Shown: positions 35,858 through 44,774 of the stretch, in pieces
Layout of the letters: every line of letters begins with the position of its first letter
Position numbering within the stretch: position 1 is the first letter of the stretch
DNA from: Puniceibacterium sp. IMCC21224
GTDB taxonomy: Bacteria > Pseudomonadota > Alphaproteobacteria > Rhodobacterales > Rhodobacteraceae
Assembly (NCBI RefSeq): GCF_001038505.1
Contig: NZ_LDPY01000003.1
Span: 186,001 to 250,000 of the forward strand
DNA length: 64,000 bases
Direction: 5' to 3'
Made by a program: the position numbers and the translations under genes
Notes under the pieces: model-generated
Seen by the model: only the letters and a program-made list of their open reading frames with translations
Database searches by the model: none
What the model was told of the DNA's origin: nothing

Positions 35858-36217
35858 ATGATAGAAGAAGCACCGAATGTGGTTACAGAAGACGGATTGC
35901 GCGGCCTGCTGGCCGAACACTACCTCATCGAGGTGGTCTGCAAGGATGGCGCTGAGAAGCGCCATAACAGTTGGTACGGCACATGGGTCATCCGTGCCGT
36001 TGCTGAGGACGGGCGTGACGACAAGATGCTCGTCACGAGCCGTAGCTATCTCAAGGTTCGCGAGTTCAAAACGATTGTCGGTCTTGTCAGCTTCCTTGCC
36101 GACATGGGCTGCACGACTGCCAGCATCCCGCTTGTCGAGGGTGCCCGCGAGCGCCATGCAGCACCCGGGCGTACGCCCGAGCCACGAACCGGCCCGGTTC
36201 TGGTCAAGGACAACTGA
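35858..36217 (+). CDS. Conserved hypothetical protein at the head of the virB operon
   Basis: A 119-residue soluble protein (HYLIEVVCKDGAEKRHNSWY, GTWVIRAVAEDGRDDKMLV) with no signal peptide and no known domain. AAGGGAAGG precedes ATG 35858. The last 62 bases overlap the start of the lytic transglycosylase gene in another frame. A hairpin (CCCACGG/CCGTGGG, 35791-35814) lies upstream. Its position as first gene before virB1 suggests a role in or regulation of conjugation. Confidence 0.65.
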   Translation: MIEEAPNVVTEDGLRGLLAEHYLIEVVCKDGAEKRHNSWYGTWVIRAVAEDGRDDKMLVTSRSYLKVREFKTIVGLVSFLADMGCTTASIPLVEGARERHAAPGRTPEPRTGPVLVKDN

Positions 36218-36926
36218 CCGCGCATTTGCGCTCGTCGTTGCATTGGGTACAGGTGTTTGTTCAGCACCCCCGACCCTTGCCGACGGTTTCATCTTCCAGG
36301 TCAGCCCTGATGGCCGACTGATCGACACAACTGATGCCACGAGCACCTTGCTCTCGTTCACCGGCGACGTAGACGCCCAGAATGGGCCACTTCCAGATCG
36401 TCTCTTTCTTTTTGCAGCACCGCAGTCCCGTGGGGATGATGATCCCCTGAGGGATGTGACGGCTGCAGCAGCGGTCGCCCCGCGCGCCGTCCGCGCCTCC
36501 CCCGAAATCTTCCACGCCATCGAGACCACCGCCTTGCGTTACGGCAGTCATGACGCTCTGCGTCAGGCGGATCTGTCGGTCACCGATTGGGCGCTGTTCT
36601 ACCGCGCCAATATCGAGGTCGAGAGCGGCTATAACCCGCGTGCGCTGAGCCCGGTCGGGGCAATCGGCCTCGGCCAGCTGATGCCGGACACCGCGCGCGA
36701 TCTCAACGTCGATCCCCATGACATCGCCCAGAACCTCGATGGCTCGGCGCGATACCTTCTGATGATGCTCGAGCAATTCGGCGATCCCGCGCTGGCGCTC
36801 GCGGCCTACAATGCCGGCCCCCATGCGGTCACCCGCCATGGCGGTATTCCCCCCTTTCGAGAAACCCAAGGGCATGTGGCCCGTGTGACGGCCGTGTTTC
36901 ATCGGCTCAAAGGAGATCTTTCATGA
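36156..36926 (+). CDS. virB1: Lytic transglycosylase, VirB1-like
   Basis: About 256 residues; a signal peptide lies near residues 20-45 (AFALVVALGTGVCSAPPTLA), followed by a linker and an SLT domain with catalytic Glu in ANIEVESGYNPRALSPVGAI and the LGQLMPDTARDL and AAYNAGPHAV motifs. It opens the peptidoglycan so the secretion apparatus can cross it. The start is uncertain: ATG 36156 overlaps the previous gene by 62 bases and leaves a long N-region; a later GTG/TTG is possible. It overlaps virB2 by 4 bases. Confidence 0.83.
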   Translation: MQHPGVRPSHEPARFWSRTTDRAFALVVALGTGVCSAPPTLADGFIFQVSPDGRLIDTTDATSTLLSFTGDVDAQNGPLPDRLFLFAAPQSRGDDDPLRDVTAAAAVAPRAVRASPEIFHAIETTALRYGSHDALRQADLSVTDWALFYRANIEVESGYNPRALSPVGAIGLGQLMPDTARDLNVDPHDIAQNLDGSARYLLMMLEQFGDPALALAAYNAGPHAVTRHGGIPPFRETQGHVARVTAVFHRLKGDLS

Positions 36927-37213
36927 CGTCCAAACCATCCCTTGTCGCGCTCGGCGCGATGGCCCTCATCGTGCTGGCCGGCCCTGCGCTGGCCCAAAGC
37001 ATCGACCTCTCGCCTGTGCAGACGCTGCTGCAGGGCATCGTCGATGCGATCACCGGTCCCTTGGGCATCGTGATCGGCACGCTGGCGTTAATCGGCGTGT
37101 TCCTCTCTTGGCTCTTTGGCATCCTCGATTTCCGCCAAGCGCTCTGGGTGGTGGTTGCAATCGCCGGCATCGCCGCAGCGCCCACCATCGTCGCCGCCAT
37201 CTGGACGACTTGA
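36923..37213 (+). CDS. virB2: VirB2/TrbC family pilin subunit
   Basis: A 96-residue prepilin: signal peptide (ALGAMALIVLAGPALA, cleavage before QSIDLSP), then two hydrophobic helices (GPLGIVIGTLALIGVFLSWL; ALWVVVAIAGIAAAPTIVAA). This matches conjugative major pilins in the inner membrane before assembly. Overlaps virB1 by ATGA; virB3 follows 24 bases later. Confidence 0.9.
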   Translation: MTSKPSLVALGAMALIVLAGPALAQSIDLSPVQTLLQGIVDAITGPLGIVIGTLALIGVFLSWLFGILDFRQALWVVVAIAGIAAAPTIVAAIWTT

Positions 37214-37237
37214 GCCCCCATTTCTGAGTTCGCACCC

Positions 37238-37516
37238 ATGTCTGACCAGTCCCGCGTATTCATCGGCCTTTTGAGGCCACCCAAGCTGATGGGCTTGCCG
37301 ATCATGTACGCCATGGTCTGGCTCTTCGGTTCGACGCTTCTGTTCCTCTGGGTACAGAGCTGGGTGGTGGCCGTCTTCGCGGGGCTGGCTTGGCCTGCGC
37401 TCTGGAAGGCCGCAGACTGGGATCCGAACTTTCTCGATGTCCTGGTGATCACCTTGCAGGAAACCCCACCCACGGCAAACCGCAAGTTGCACGGGGGTGA
37501 CAGCTATGCCCCGTGA
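37238..37516 (+). CDS. virB3: VirB3 family type IV secretion protein
   Basis: A 92-residue inner-membrane protein with LRPPKLMGLPIMYAMVWLFG, two close hydrophobic segments, and an aromatic C-terminus (KAADWDPNFLDVLVITLQET). Needed for pilus assembly with VirB4, whose gene overlaps its last 11 bases, a common coupling in T4SS operons. Confidence 0.87.
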   Translation: MSDQSRVFIGLLRPPKLMGLPIMYAMVWLFGSTLLFLWVQSWVVAVFAGLAWPALWKAADWDPNFLDVLVITLQETPPTANRKLHGGDSYAP

Positions 37517-39911
37517 TGGAATTGCCGATGACGAGGCCGATGCGCCAGACGCGCTCGATCCGCTGACCGCGCTGCCCGCATGGGTCAAGGGCGAGAAGCG
37601 GCTCTCGTCGATGCTGCCCTATGTGAGCCTCGTGACCGACCGGACGATCCGGACGCGCGGCAACGAGCTGATGCAATGCATCCGGCTCGAGGGGGTGAAT
37701 AGCACCACGAGCGAGGATGCGCATCTCGACCGGATCGGCGGACTGCTGGCAGGCATCGTCGCGCAGGTCGGGACGGAGTTTTCCTTCTACCTGCACAAGG
37801 TCTCGAAAGCGGTCGATGTGACCCTGCCGCCCATTCCGGGCGAGGGATTTGCTGCCGCCGTCGACCAGCGCTGGCGCGCGCATCTGGGCTGGTCGGGCCT
37901 GCGCGACAAGACGCTGACCCTGACGGTACTGAAGCGCCCAGAGACCGGCAGCCGCTTGCCGTTCGGTCTGGGGGCATCCCGCGCGCGGCATGCGGCGGAT
38001 ACGACCCGGCGCTTACGCAAGCTCGACGAGGTCGTGGGGTTTCTCCTGTCATCCTTCGATGAGTTGAAGCCCCGCCTGCTTGCGGCCAGCACTGGCGAGC
38101 TTCTGGGGTTTCTCGGCTCCCTCAACACGGGCGAGGAGCATCTGCTCTTCCCGCGGTCGCGCCTGGGCGTGATCGCCGAGGACGTGGCCAATACCCGCGT
38201 CACCTTCCGCGGCACGACCATCGCGCTCTCCGACGGTGCCGTCGGCGACAAGCTCGGAGCGATCTTCGCGGTGAAGAACTACCCCGCCAAGACCGATAGC
38301 CTGATGCTCGACGAACTGAACCTGCCCGTCGACATGGTGGTCACGCATTCCTTCGTGCCGATCAATGCCAACATGATGGCGGGCCGGATCAAGCGGCAGC
38401 TCCGCCTCATGCAGGCGGCCAATGACGGGGCCGTCAGCCTCGCGCAGGAACTGGAATTGGCGCAGGACGATCTGGAATCAAAACGCCTGATCTTCGGCGA
38501 GCATCACATGACGGTGGCTGTCTATGCGCGATCGCAGGCCGCTCTTGACGACATCGCAGCCGAGATTCGTAACATCTCGGCCACCTCCGGCATCAACCTG
38601 ATCTCGGAGGCCTTCGGGGCGCGGACGCATTTCATGGCGCAGCATCCCGGGAACACCGGTGCAAGGAGCCGCAAGGCCGCGATCACGAACCACAACTTCG
38701 CCGATCTCGCTACCTTCCACCGTACCCCGCTCGGTAAGACGGCCGCGCAAGTGCCCTGGGGCGTGCCCATCACGCTCTTTCCGACACCCGAGCGCAGCGG
38801 GTTCCGCTTCAACTTCCATGAACAAGGCGCACCGGATCGCGAGCCCACGGGTGGCCACACGCTGATCCTCGGCCGCCCCGGCTCGGGCAAATCCGTGCTG
38901 GCGGCTTTCCTGATGACCATGGCCCGGCGCGCAGGTGCACGGCTTTTCGTCTTCGACTATCGCGCCGGCATGGAAATGGCCGTCCGCGCGCTTGGCGGGA
39001 GCTATTCGACCGTGCGGGCCGGACGGCCCACGGGGCTCAATCCCCTCCAGACGGAGATCGATGCCCGCGGTCAAGCCTGGCTTGCCGACTGGCTCGCAAG
39101 CCTCCTCGAGCGCCGCGACCGGCCCCTGACCCCTGTGCAGACCAATCGTCTGCAAGAGGTCGTGCGCCAGAACGCCAGCGCCGGGAACGCGGGCCTGCGG
39201 AACTGGTCGGACTTCGCCTCGCTCCTCGTCTCGACCGATGACGAGGGCGACCTCTTCGAGCGGATGCAGGAATGGACGGCAGAGGGCCGCTACGGCTGGA
39301 TCTTCGGGGCGAACGCAGACGACACGTTCCAAATCGGGGGCAGCACCGAGGCTGACGTCGCGGGCTTCGACCTGACCGGCATCCTCGATTCCGAGAGCGA
39401 GCGGGAACGCATGGCGGTCCTGTCCTACCTCTTCCGCCGCGTCGAGCGGGTGATCGAGGACCGCAAGCCCACGATCATCGTGATCGACGAGGCCTGGAAG
39501 GCGCTCGACAACGCGTATTTCGCGGAGCGGCTGTCAAACTGGCTGGTGACGGCCCGCAAGCAAAACGCAGTCGTCGTGATGATGACGCAGTATGCAAGCC
39601 AGCTCGAGCGCACGCGCACCGGCAAGACCATTGTGGAAGCCGTGCCGACCCAGGTGCTCCTGCCCAACATCCGCGCCTCGGCCGCCGATTACGCAATGCT
39701 GGGGCTCAGCGACAAAGAACTCGACGTGCTTCTGGGTGTCGGCTCCGCCTCGCGGCTGGCGCTGGTGCGCGATGACCGCGGCGCGGTGGTCATCGATGCC
39801 GATTTGAGCGCCCTTGGCCCCCTCGTGACCATCCTTGGCGGCATGGAGAAGGGCGAGGCCCTCGTCGGCCCGGATTACCGCGACCGCCCTGATTTCTGGA
39901 GAGTGACATGA
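37506..39911 (+). CDS. virB4: VirB4 conjugation ATPase
   Basis: An 801-residue AAA-type ATPase. Walker A GRPGSGKSVLAAF (about residue 457), Walker B TIIVIDEAWKALDN (about 657) and a C-terminal sensor region (ELDVLLGVGSASRLALV) are intact. The N-terminal domain (VKGEKRLSSMLPYVSLVTDR) matches the CagE/TrbE/VirB4 family. It energises pilus assembly and DNA transfer at the inner membrane. ATG 37506 follows GGGGGTG by 6 bases; a GTG three codons earlier is possible. Confidence 0.92.
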   Translation: MPRDGIADDEADAPDALDPLTALPAWVKGEKRLSSMLPYVSLVTDRTIRTRGNELMQCIRLEGVNSTTSEDAHLDRIGGLLAGIVAQVGTEFSFYLHKVSKAVDVTLPPIPGEGFAAAVDQRWRAHLGWSGLRDKTLTLTVLKRPETGSRLPFGLGASRARHAADTTRRLRKLDEVVGFLLSSFDELKPRLLAASTGELLGFLGSLNTGEEHLLFPRSRLGVIAEDVANTRVTFRGTTIALSDGAVGDKLGAIFAVKNYPAKTDSLMLDELNLPVDMVVTHSFVPINANMMAGRIKRQLRLMQAANDGAVSLAQELELAQDDLESKRLIFGEHHMTVAVYARSQAALDDIAAEIRNISATSGINLISEAFGARTHFMAQHPGNTGARSRKAAITNHNFADLATFHRTPLGKTAAQVPWGVPITLFPTPERSGFRFNFHEQGAPDREPTGGHTLILGRPGSGKSVLAAFLMTMARRAGARLFVFDYRAGMEMAVRALGGSYSTVRAGRPTGLNPLQTEIDARGQAWLADWLASLLERRDRPLTPVQTNRLQEVVRQNASAGNAGLRNWSDFASLLVSTDDEGDLFERMQEWTAEGRYGWIFGANADDTFQIGGSTEADVAGFDLTGILDSESERERMAVLSYLFRRVERVIEDRKPTIIVIDEAWKALDNAYFAERLSNWLVTARKQNAVVVMMTQYASQLERTRTGKTIVEAVPTQVLLPNIRASAADYAMLGLSDKELDVLLGVGSASRLALVRDDRGAVVIDADLSALGPLVTILGGMEKGEALVGPDYRDRPDFWRVT

Positions 39912-40123
39912 CCCGTACCATCACCCGCAGCGCAGCACTTCTTGGCCTCAGCCTGACCCTGACGGCCTGTGCGCAGCACAATCCTGCACAGGCCAACTGC
40001 TTCAATTTCCGCGATGAGCCCGCGCGGGCGGGAACCGCCACGACGACGATCTCGACCATGGGTGCCGCAGTCACGCGCCGCGACTCTGCTTGCGATTTCG
40101 TGATGCTGAGGGCGGGCGGCTAA
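39908..40123 (+). CDS. VirB7-like lipoprotein
   Basis: A 71-residue protein with a lipoprotein signal and lipobox LTAC (Cys at residue 21), giving an outer-membrane lipoprotein of about 50 residues with two more Cys (ANCFNFRDE; RRDSACDFVM) that could form a disulfide. Size and location fit VirB7, the small lipoprotein that stabilises VirB9 in the core complex, although sequence similarity of VirB7 proteins is too low for certainty. Overlaps virB4 by 4 bases. Confidence 0.7.
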   Translation: MTRTITRSAALLGLSLTLTACAQHNPAQANCFNFRDEPARAGTATTTISTMGAAVTRRDSACDFVMLRAGG

Positions 40124-40127
40124 GCGC

Positions 40128-41294
40128 ATGCGGACCTGGCTTCCCCTCTCGATGATCGGCCTTGCGCTGGCAGGTCCCACTGCGGGACCAGCCGTCGCCC
40201 AAGGCGTGCCGACCTTCGACCTGCGCCTCTTCGCCGAGCGGCAGGCGATCCTCGAGCAAACCGATCGGGATCTGGCGCTGCAGCAGGACCGGCTGACCCG
40301 CGAAGAGGAACTGGCCGAGATCGAACGCCAGCAACTCCCCTCGCTTGAGGGGGTGATGGATGCCATGTCGCTTGGCTCGGCCGATGTCGCGGGTACCGTG
40401 GCCGGGCTCGAGGCGGGGCAGGGGGCCGCAAATGGCGTCGAGAGTGCAGCCTCCAGTCTCTATGCACCTCAGGACAACAACCCGGCCGCGGCCCGGATGT
40501 TGGGCGATGCTCGGGAAGGGATCGAGGAGTTGATCATCCGCGCGGCCCGCGACACTCATAATTTGCCGGGCATCAGCCGCGCAGGGCTCTCGCTTGTTCA
40601 ATGGCGTTGCCTCCTGCAAGCCCTGATCTGGCAGGAGAGCCGCTTCCAGATCGGGGCGCGCTCACCCGTGGGAGCCTTCGGTCTCACACAGATCATGCCC
40701 GGCACCGCAGGCGATCTCGGGATCTACCCGGCCTATTACGATGACCCCTACCTGCAGGTCACCGGCGGCGCGCGTTACCTCGCGCAGATGCTGAACATGT
40801 TCGATGGCAACATCATCCACGCACTCGCGGCCTATAACGCGGGCCCGGGCAATGTGCAGAATTACGGTGGCGTGCCGCCCTTCGCGGAAACCCAGCATTA
40901 CGTCGTGGTAATCCCGCAGCAGTACAACAGCTACCTCGCTGCCGTCGGTGGCATCGATGCCCTGGGCACCATCGACCCGGTCCTCCTCGCCAACGCGAGC
41001 TTCAGCCTCTCGGCTCATGGCGCAGGCGTCTATGGGGACTATTCGCTGATCTCGGTGCGCGCGGCGGCCCTGCGGGTGCAGGATATCATCACCCGCATCG
41101 GGGAGACCGATGACCTGCACGAGGCGATCGCGCTGAACACCTATGCCCGGGCCGAGCTGGCCCGGCTGGTCGCGATCCGCACCCGGATCAAGGCCGCCCA
41201 CACCCAGCCGCTCAGCGAGGAACAACTCGCCATGGCTGCCGCCCAAGCCGCCGAGCGGCAATACATGAATTTCAATCAGGAGAATTTGCAGTGA
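40128..41294 (+). CDS. Second lytic transglycosylase (SLT domain) of the virB operon
   Basis: A 388-residue exported protein: signal peptide (LSMIGLALAGPTAGPAVAQG), a coiled-coil-like charged stretch (RQAILEQTDRDLALQQDRLT), then an SLT domain with catalytic Glu in LIWQESRFQIGARSPVGAFG and TQIMPGTAGDL, AAYNAGPGNV. The C-terminal 120 residues are helical. It is the second peptidoglycan lyase in this operon after virB1. It lies 4 bases after the lipoprotein gene and overlaps virB5 by 4. Confidence 0.86.
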   Translation: MRTWLPLSMIGLALAGPTAGPAVAQGVPTFDLRLFAERQAILEQTDRDLALQQDRLTREEELAEIERQQLPSLEGVMDAMSLGSADVAGTVAGLEAGQGAANGVESAASSLYAPQDNNPAAARMLGDAREGIEELIIRAARDTHNLPGISRAGLSLVQWRCLLQALIWQESRFQIGARSPVGAFGLTQIMPGTAGDLGIYPAYYDDPYLQVTGGARYLAQMLNMFDGNIIHALAAYNAGPGNVQNYGGVPPFAETQHYVVVIPQQYNSYLAAVGGIDALGTIDPVLLANASFSLSAHGAGVYGDYSLISVRAAALRVQDIITRIGETDDLHEAIALNTYARAELARLVAIRTRIKAAHTQPLSEEQLAMAAAQAAERQYMNFNQENLQ

Positions 41295-42088
41295 TCCCGC
41301 AATTTACCCGTTCCGTTTTCACAAGTGCGGCGGCCGCAGCACTTGCTTTCGCTGTCAGTGGGCCTGTCGCCGCACAGGGCGTTCCCACGGTCGACACCCA
41401 GAACATCGCCCAGGAAATCCGCCAACTTCAGCAAATGTTACAGGACTTCGGGCTCCAAACCGATCTCCTCGACAATGCCCTCGAGCAGCTCGACATGCTG
41501 CAAAGCCAACTCGATCAACTGAACGAGATGTATGCCTCACTCACCGGACCGCGCAGCATCCTCGGCTTTGCGATGGGCGGGGATCTGGACAACCTGCTCG
41601 AGGCGAATTTTGAAGATATTCCCGGTCTGATCCGGGGCATCCAGGCGGGCGACTGGAGCAGCCTCATCGGCCCTAATGCAGGCCCGATGCGCACGCAGAT
41701 GGAAGCGGCGCTGGCAAGTGCCGGTTTTGACGAAGATTCCCTGCGCGAGATTGCCACCAGCGGCAGTCCAGGGGCGGAAGGCGTGGCCACCCGCGCAACC
41801 ACAGGGGCCGTCATGTCCGCCGCTGCCCAGAACAGTCATGCCGAGGCCGAACAGTCCCTCGAGCGGGTTGAACGTCTGGTCGAGATGATCCCGGACATGG
41901 AGGATCTGAAAGCCTCCATGGACCACAATACCCGCGTTACAGCAGAACTCGCCATCGCCATGACACGCATGTGGGAGTTGGAAGCGATCCAGACCCTCGG
42001 CGCGGGCAATGCAGGCGTGGTCGATGCCGCCACCGTTGTCGAAGAGCGCCGGTACATGGACTTCACCCTACCGGAACTTCGACCATGA
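41291..42088 (+). CDS. virB5: VirB5-like minor pilin / T4SS protein
   Basis: A 265-residue exported protein: signal peptide to about residue 29 (ALAFAVSGPVAAQG), then long amphipathic helices (IRQLQQMLQDFGLQTDLLDN, ALEQLDMLQSQLDQLNEMYA) typical of VirB5/TrbJ tip proteins, and a C-terminal helix (VERLVEMIPDMEDLKASMDH). VirB5 caps the pilus and contacts recipient cells. It overlaps the genes on both sides. Confidence 0.78.
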   Translation: MIPQFTRSVFTSAAAAALAFAVSGPVAAQGVPTVDTQNIAQEIRQLQQMLQDFGLQTDLLDNALEQLDMLQSQLDQLNEMYASLTGPRSILGFAMGGDLDNLLEANFEDIPGLIRGIQAGDWSSLIGPNAGPMRTQMEAALASAGFDEDSLREIATSGSPGAEGVATRATTGAVMSAAAQNSHAEAEQSLERVERLVEMIPDMEDLKASMDHNTRVTAELAIAMTRMWELEAIQTLGAGNAGVVDAATVVEERRYMDFTLPELRP

Positions 42089-42102
42089 GTGGAGGAGTGG
42101 GG

Positions 42103-42750
42103 ATGAACACACGCGAGCTCGTGGAGGAGGAGCTTGTTTATGGTGCCCTGCGCCGTGAACAACTGTGGAGAATGATCGGTCTCGGTGGCGCGGGTTTTGG
42201 CGCGGTGGGCTGTCTCGCAGCCGCAGCTGTCGCGCTGATGGTTGAGGCACCGCCCCCAGTCGTTGTGCCCTATGATCCGGCAACAGGCATGGCACTCCCG
42301 AACGCCAGGGTCGAGACTGCGTCCCTCGCCGAGCGACCCGCCGTCATCGAGGCGCAAATCTACCGCTACATTTATGAGCGCGAGACCTACAATCAGCTCG
42401 ACAATGATCTGCGTGTGCGCCGGGTTCTGGCACAGTCATCCGGTGCCGCCGAGACGAGCATGCGCGCAATATGGACGTCCGGGCAGGAGAACTATCCGCC
42501 GACGCGGTACGGCACATCAGCTGAAATGGCCGTCGAAATCGCCTCGATCACACTGATCGGCGAAAACCGTGCGCAGGTGCGCCTCAGGAAACGCTTGACC
42601 AGCCCGCAGGGTGTGCAGGACGGATCGTTTACAGCGACGCTGATGTTTGCGTTTCAGCCCGAACGGACCCGCTCAATCGATGATGTCTGGCAAAACCCCT
42701 TCGGCTTCACCGTCACCCAATATGCAATCCGACCGGACCGTTCCGAATGA
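42103..42750 (+). CDS. virB8: VirB8 family protein
   Basis: A 215-residue bitopic inner-membrane protein: a short cytosolic N-terminus, one transmembrane helix (GAVGCLAAAAVALMV, about residues 25-45), then the NTF2-like periplasmic VirB8 domain (YIYERETYNQLDNDLRVRRV; QNPFGFTVTQYAIRP). ATG 42103 is favoured by GGAGGAG six bases upstream; an ATG at 42085 overlaps the virB5 stop. VirB8 is the assembly factor of the inner-membrane complex. Confidence 0.88.
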   Translation: MNTRELVEEELVYGALRREQLWRMIGLGGAGFGAVGCLAAAAVALMVEAPPPVVVPYDPATGMALPNARVETASLAERPAVIEAQIYRYIYERETYNQLDNDLRVRRVLAQSSGAAETSMRAIWTSGQENYPPTRYGTSAEMAVEIASITLIGENRAQVRLRKRLTSPQGVQDGSFTATLMFAFQPERTRSIDDVWQNPFGFTVTQYAIRPDRSE

Positions 42751-43451
42751 TCCCTTTTCCCGTTCATGCCTTTTTCATCGCCGGCGCGTTGGCCCTGGCG
42801 GCTCCCGCCGTTCTTGCCGAGACCACACCGCGTCCTGGCTCTCATGACAACCGCGTTCGGGTCGCCACATGGACCGAAGGGCAGGTTTACCGTATCGTCA
42901 CCACCCTGACCCGAGTGACCACCGTCGAGTTCGGCGAAGGTGAGACCATACGCTCGATCATCGCGGGCGACACGGTGGGATTCCAGTTCGACGGCGTCCC
43001 CGGCGGCCGCGCCTTTGCCATCAAGCCCGCGGCCTCGGGCGTAGCGACCAACATCACGGTCTATACCAACCGCCGCTCCTATTACTTCCACGTCGTTGAG
43101 GCGCGCGAGACACCACATTATGTGGTGCAGTTCCGCTATCCTGAAAACCGCGTTCAGCCTACCCGGGCGGTCGCAGCTGAGGCTCCCAACGCGAACTATG
43201 CGGTCAGCGCCCGGGAAGAGTTCACGCCAACAGCCATCTGGGATGACGGCACCTTCACCTATTTCCGCTTCGCGCGGAATGCGCCGGTCCCGGCGATCTT
43301 CCGGTATTCCAATGGCAGGGAGCGGGCGGTGAATAGCCAGGCCCTGAGTGATGGCGTGATCCGCGTCTCCGGCGTGAACCGGCAATGGGTTCTTCGCTTG
43401 GGTGGAGCTGTCGTCTGTGTTCAGGACGCTCGGACCGAGGCCACATCATGA
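42747..43451 (+). CDS. virB9: VirB9 / TrbG family core-complex protein
   Basis: A 234-residue exported protein: signal peptide to about residue 24 (FFIAGALALAAPAVLAE), an N-terminal domain (EGQVYRIVTTLTRVTTVEF) and a C-terminal beta domain that binds VirB7/VirB10 (TPTAIWDDGTFTYFRFARNA, PVPAIFRYSNGRERAVN). Overlaps virB8 and virB10 by 4 bases each. Confidence 0.92.
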   Translation: MIPFPVHAFFIAGALALAAPAVLAETTPRPGSHDNRVRVATWTEGQVYRIVTTLTRVTTVEFGEGETIRSIIAGDTVGFQFDGVPGGRAFAIKPAASGVATNITVYTNRRSYYFHVVEARETPHYVVQFRYPENRVQPTRAVAAEAPNANYAVSAREEFTPTAIWDDGTFTYFRFARNAPVPAIFRYSNGRERAVNSQALSDGVIRVSGVNRQWVLRLGGAVVCVQDARTEATS

Positions 43452-44773
43452 GCCAGGATACCGAAGATCTTGCCGCACGGCTTGTGGCGCTTGAGGGCAC
43501 CACCGCTAAAGCACGGGCAAGCAAACGCCCATCATCGAGCGCTGCAATCCTTGGGATTGCCGGTCTCGCGGCGTTCGGTGGTCTCGCCTGGGCTGCCCTG
43601 CAACCGTCCCCGGATGCTCCAATGGTGACTGCGGCCCCCGAGGAGTTCCAGAACTCTGGGCCCGGCTTCGGGGACCTGGGACGCCCACCTGTAGCACAGC
43701 CAGCACCGACGCCTCCGGTGGAGACCGGTCCGACCGAATCCGAGCTTGCGCTGATGGAAAGCCTTGCAACTTTGCGGGCCGAACTCGAAGAAATGCGGGC
43801 ACGCCCGACTGAGACATCGGACAACGGTGCTGAACAGGCCATCGCAGACCTCACGGCTCAGATCGCTGCGCTGCAGGAGGGCTCCGCTGAGGCACAGCGC
43901 ACGCTGGAGCGTCAGTTGACCGAACGCAACCGTGAACTGGACCAACTGCGCATGGACCTTGAGGTCGCGCGCCTGACCCCGCCCGCGCCGACGGATCTCG
44001 GCCCCAACGAGGAGGAACTGCGGCTGGCTGAACTTGAGCGCCGACGTGCCGCTGAGGCTGAGGCGCGAGCAGAACGGATTGCGTCGCCCATGATCGCGTT
44101 TTCCGGGATGGGGGCAGGGACAGACCGCGAAAGTACGATTGAAGCAGCGCGCTTGAATGCCGATGAAGCCTTCGTGCGCGCCGGTGCGCGACCCGCGCCC
44201 GTCACGCGCGCTGAGGTGATTGTGAACCCAACGAACACGGTTATTCAGGGCACCATGATCCAGGCGGTGACCGAAACCGCACTCGACAGCACGCTGCCCG
44301 GTGCAATCCGCGCCATCGTATCCGAAGATGTCCATTCCTTTGACGGAACGCGCGTCCTGATCCCGCGCGGTGCGCGCCTGATTGGGCGATACCGCTCCGA
44401 TGTGGCGCTGGCACAGTCCCGGGTTATGGTGGCCTGGGACAGGATCATTCTGCCTGACAACCAGACAGTGGAGATCAGCGCCTTCGGCGGAGACGAGCTT
44501 GGCCGCACAGGCACCACCGGTTTTGTCGACACTCGCTTTGCGCAGCGCTTCGGCTCTGCCGCGCTGATCTCGTTGATCGGTGCCCTGCCAGCTGCCGCAG
44601 CGGGCCAGATCGATGACGAGGCTGCTGCCGATGTCGCCAACGATGTCGGCTCGGACCTGCGCGATAGCACCCAAAGCGTGATGCAGGATTATCTCGCGAT
44701 CCGCCCCGTGATCCATGTCGATCAGGGCACGCGGATCACGGTCATGGTTGACCGCGACCTGGAGATATTCTGA
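43448..44773 (+). CDS. virB10: VirB10 / TrbI family core-complex protein
   Basis: A 441-residue protein with a transmembrane helix near residues 30-48 (AILGIAGLAAFGGLAWAAL), a Pro-rich then coiled-coil linker (LMESLATLRAELEEMRARPT; RRAAEAEARAERIA), and the TrbI C-terminal beta barrel (GTMIQAVTETALDS; GTRVLIPRGARLIGRYRSDV). It spans the periplasm and senses ATPase energy. ATG 43448 overlaps virB9 by 4 bases. Confidence 0.92.
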   Translation: MSQDTEDLAARLVALEGTTAKARASKRPSSSAAILGIAGLAAFGGLAWAALQPSPDAPMVTAAPEEFQNSGPGFGDLGRPPVAQPAPTPPVETGPTESELALMESLATLRAELEEMRARPTETSDNGAEQAIADLTAQIAALQEGSAEAQRTLERQLTERNRELDQLRMDLEVARLTPPAPTDLGPNEEELRLAELERRRAAEAEARAERIASPMIAFSGMGAGTDRESTIEAARLNADEAFVRAGARPAPVTRAEVIVNPTNTVIQGTMIQAVTETALDSTLPGAIRAIVSEDVHSFDGTRVLIPRGARLIGRYRSDVALAQSRVMVAWDRIILPDNQTVEISAFGGDELGRTGTTGFVDTRFAQRFGSAALISLIGALPAAAAGQIDDEAAADVANDVGSDLRDSTQSVMQDYLAIRPVIHVDQGTRITVMVDRDLEIF

Positions 44774-44774
44774 C

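Noticed and set aside
38478-39332. Minus-strand open frame of 284 codons
   Set aside because: Antisense to virB4, whose Walker motifs lie on the plus strand.
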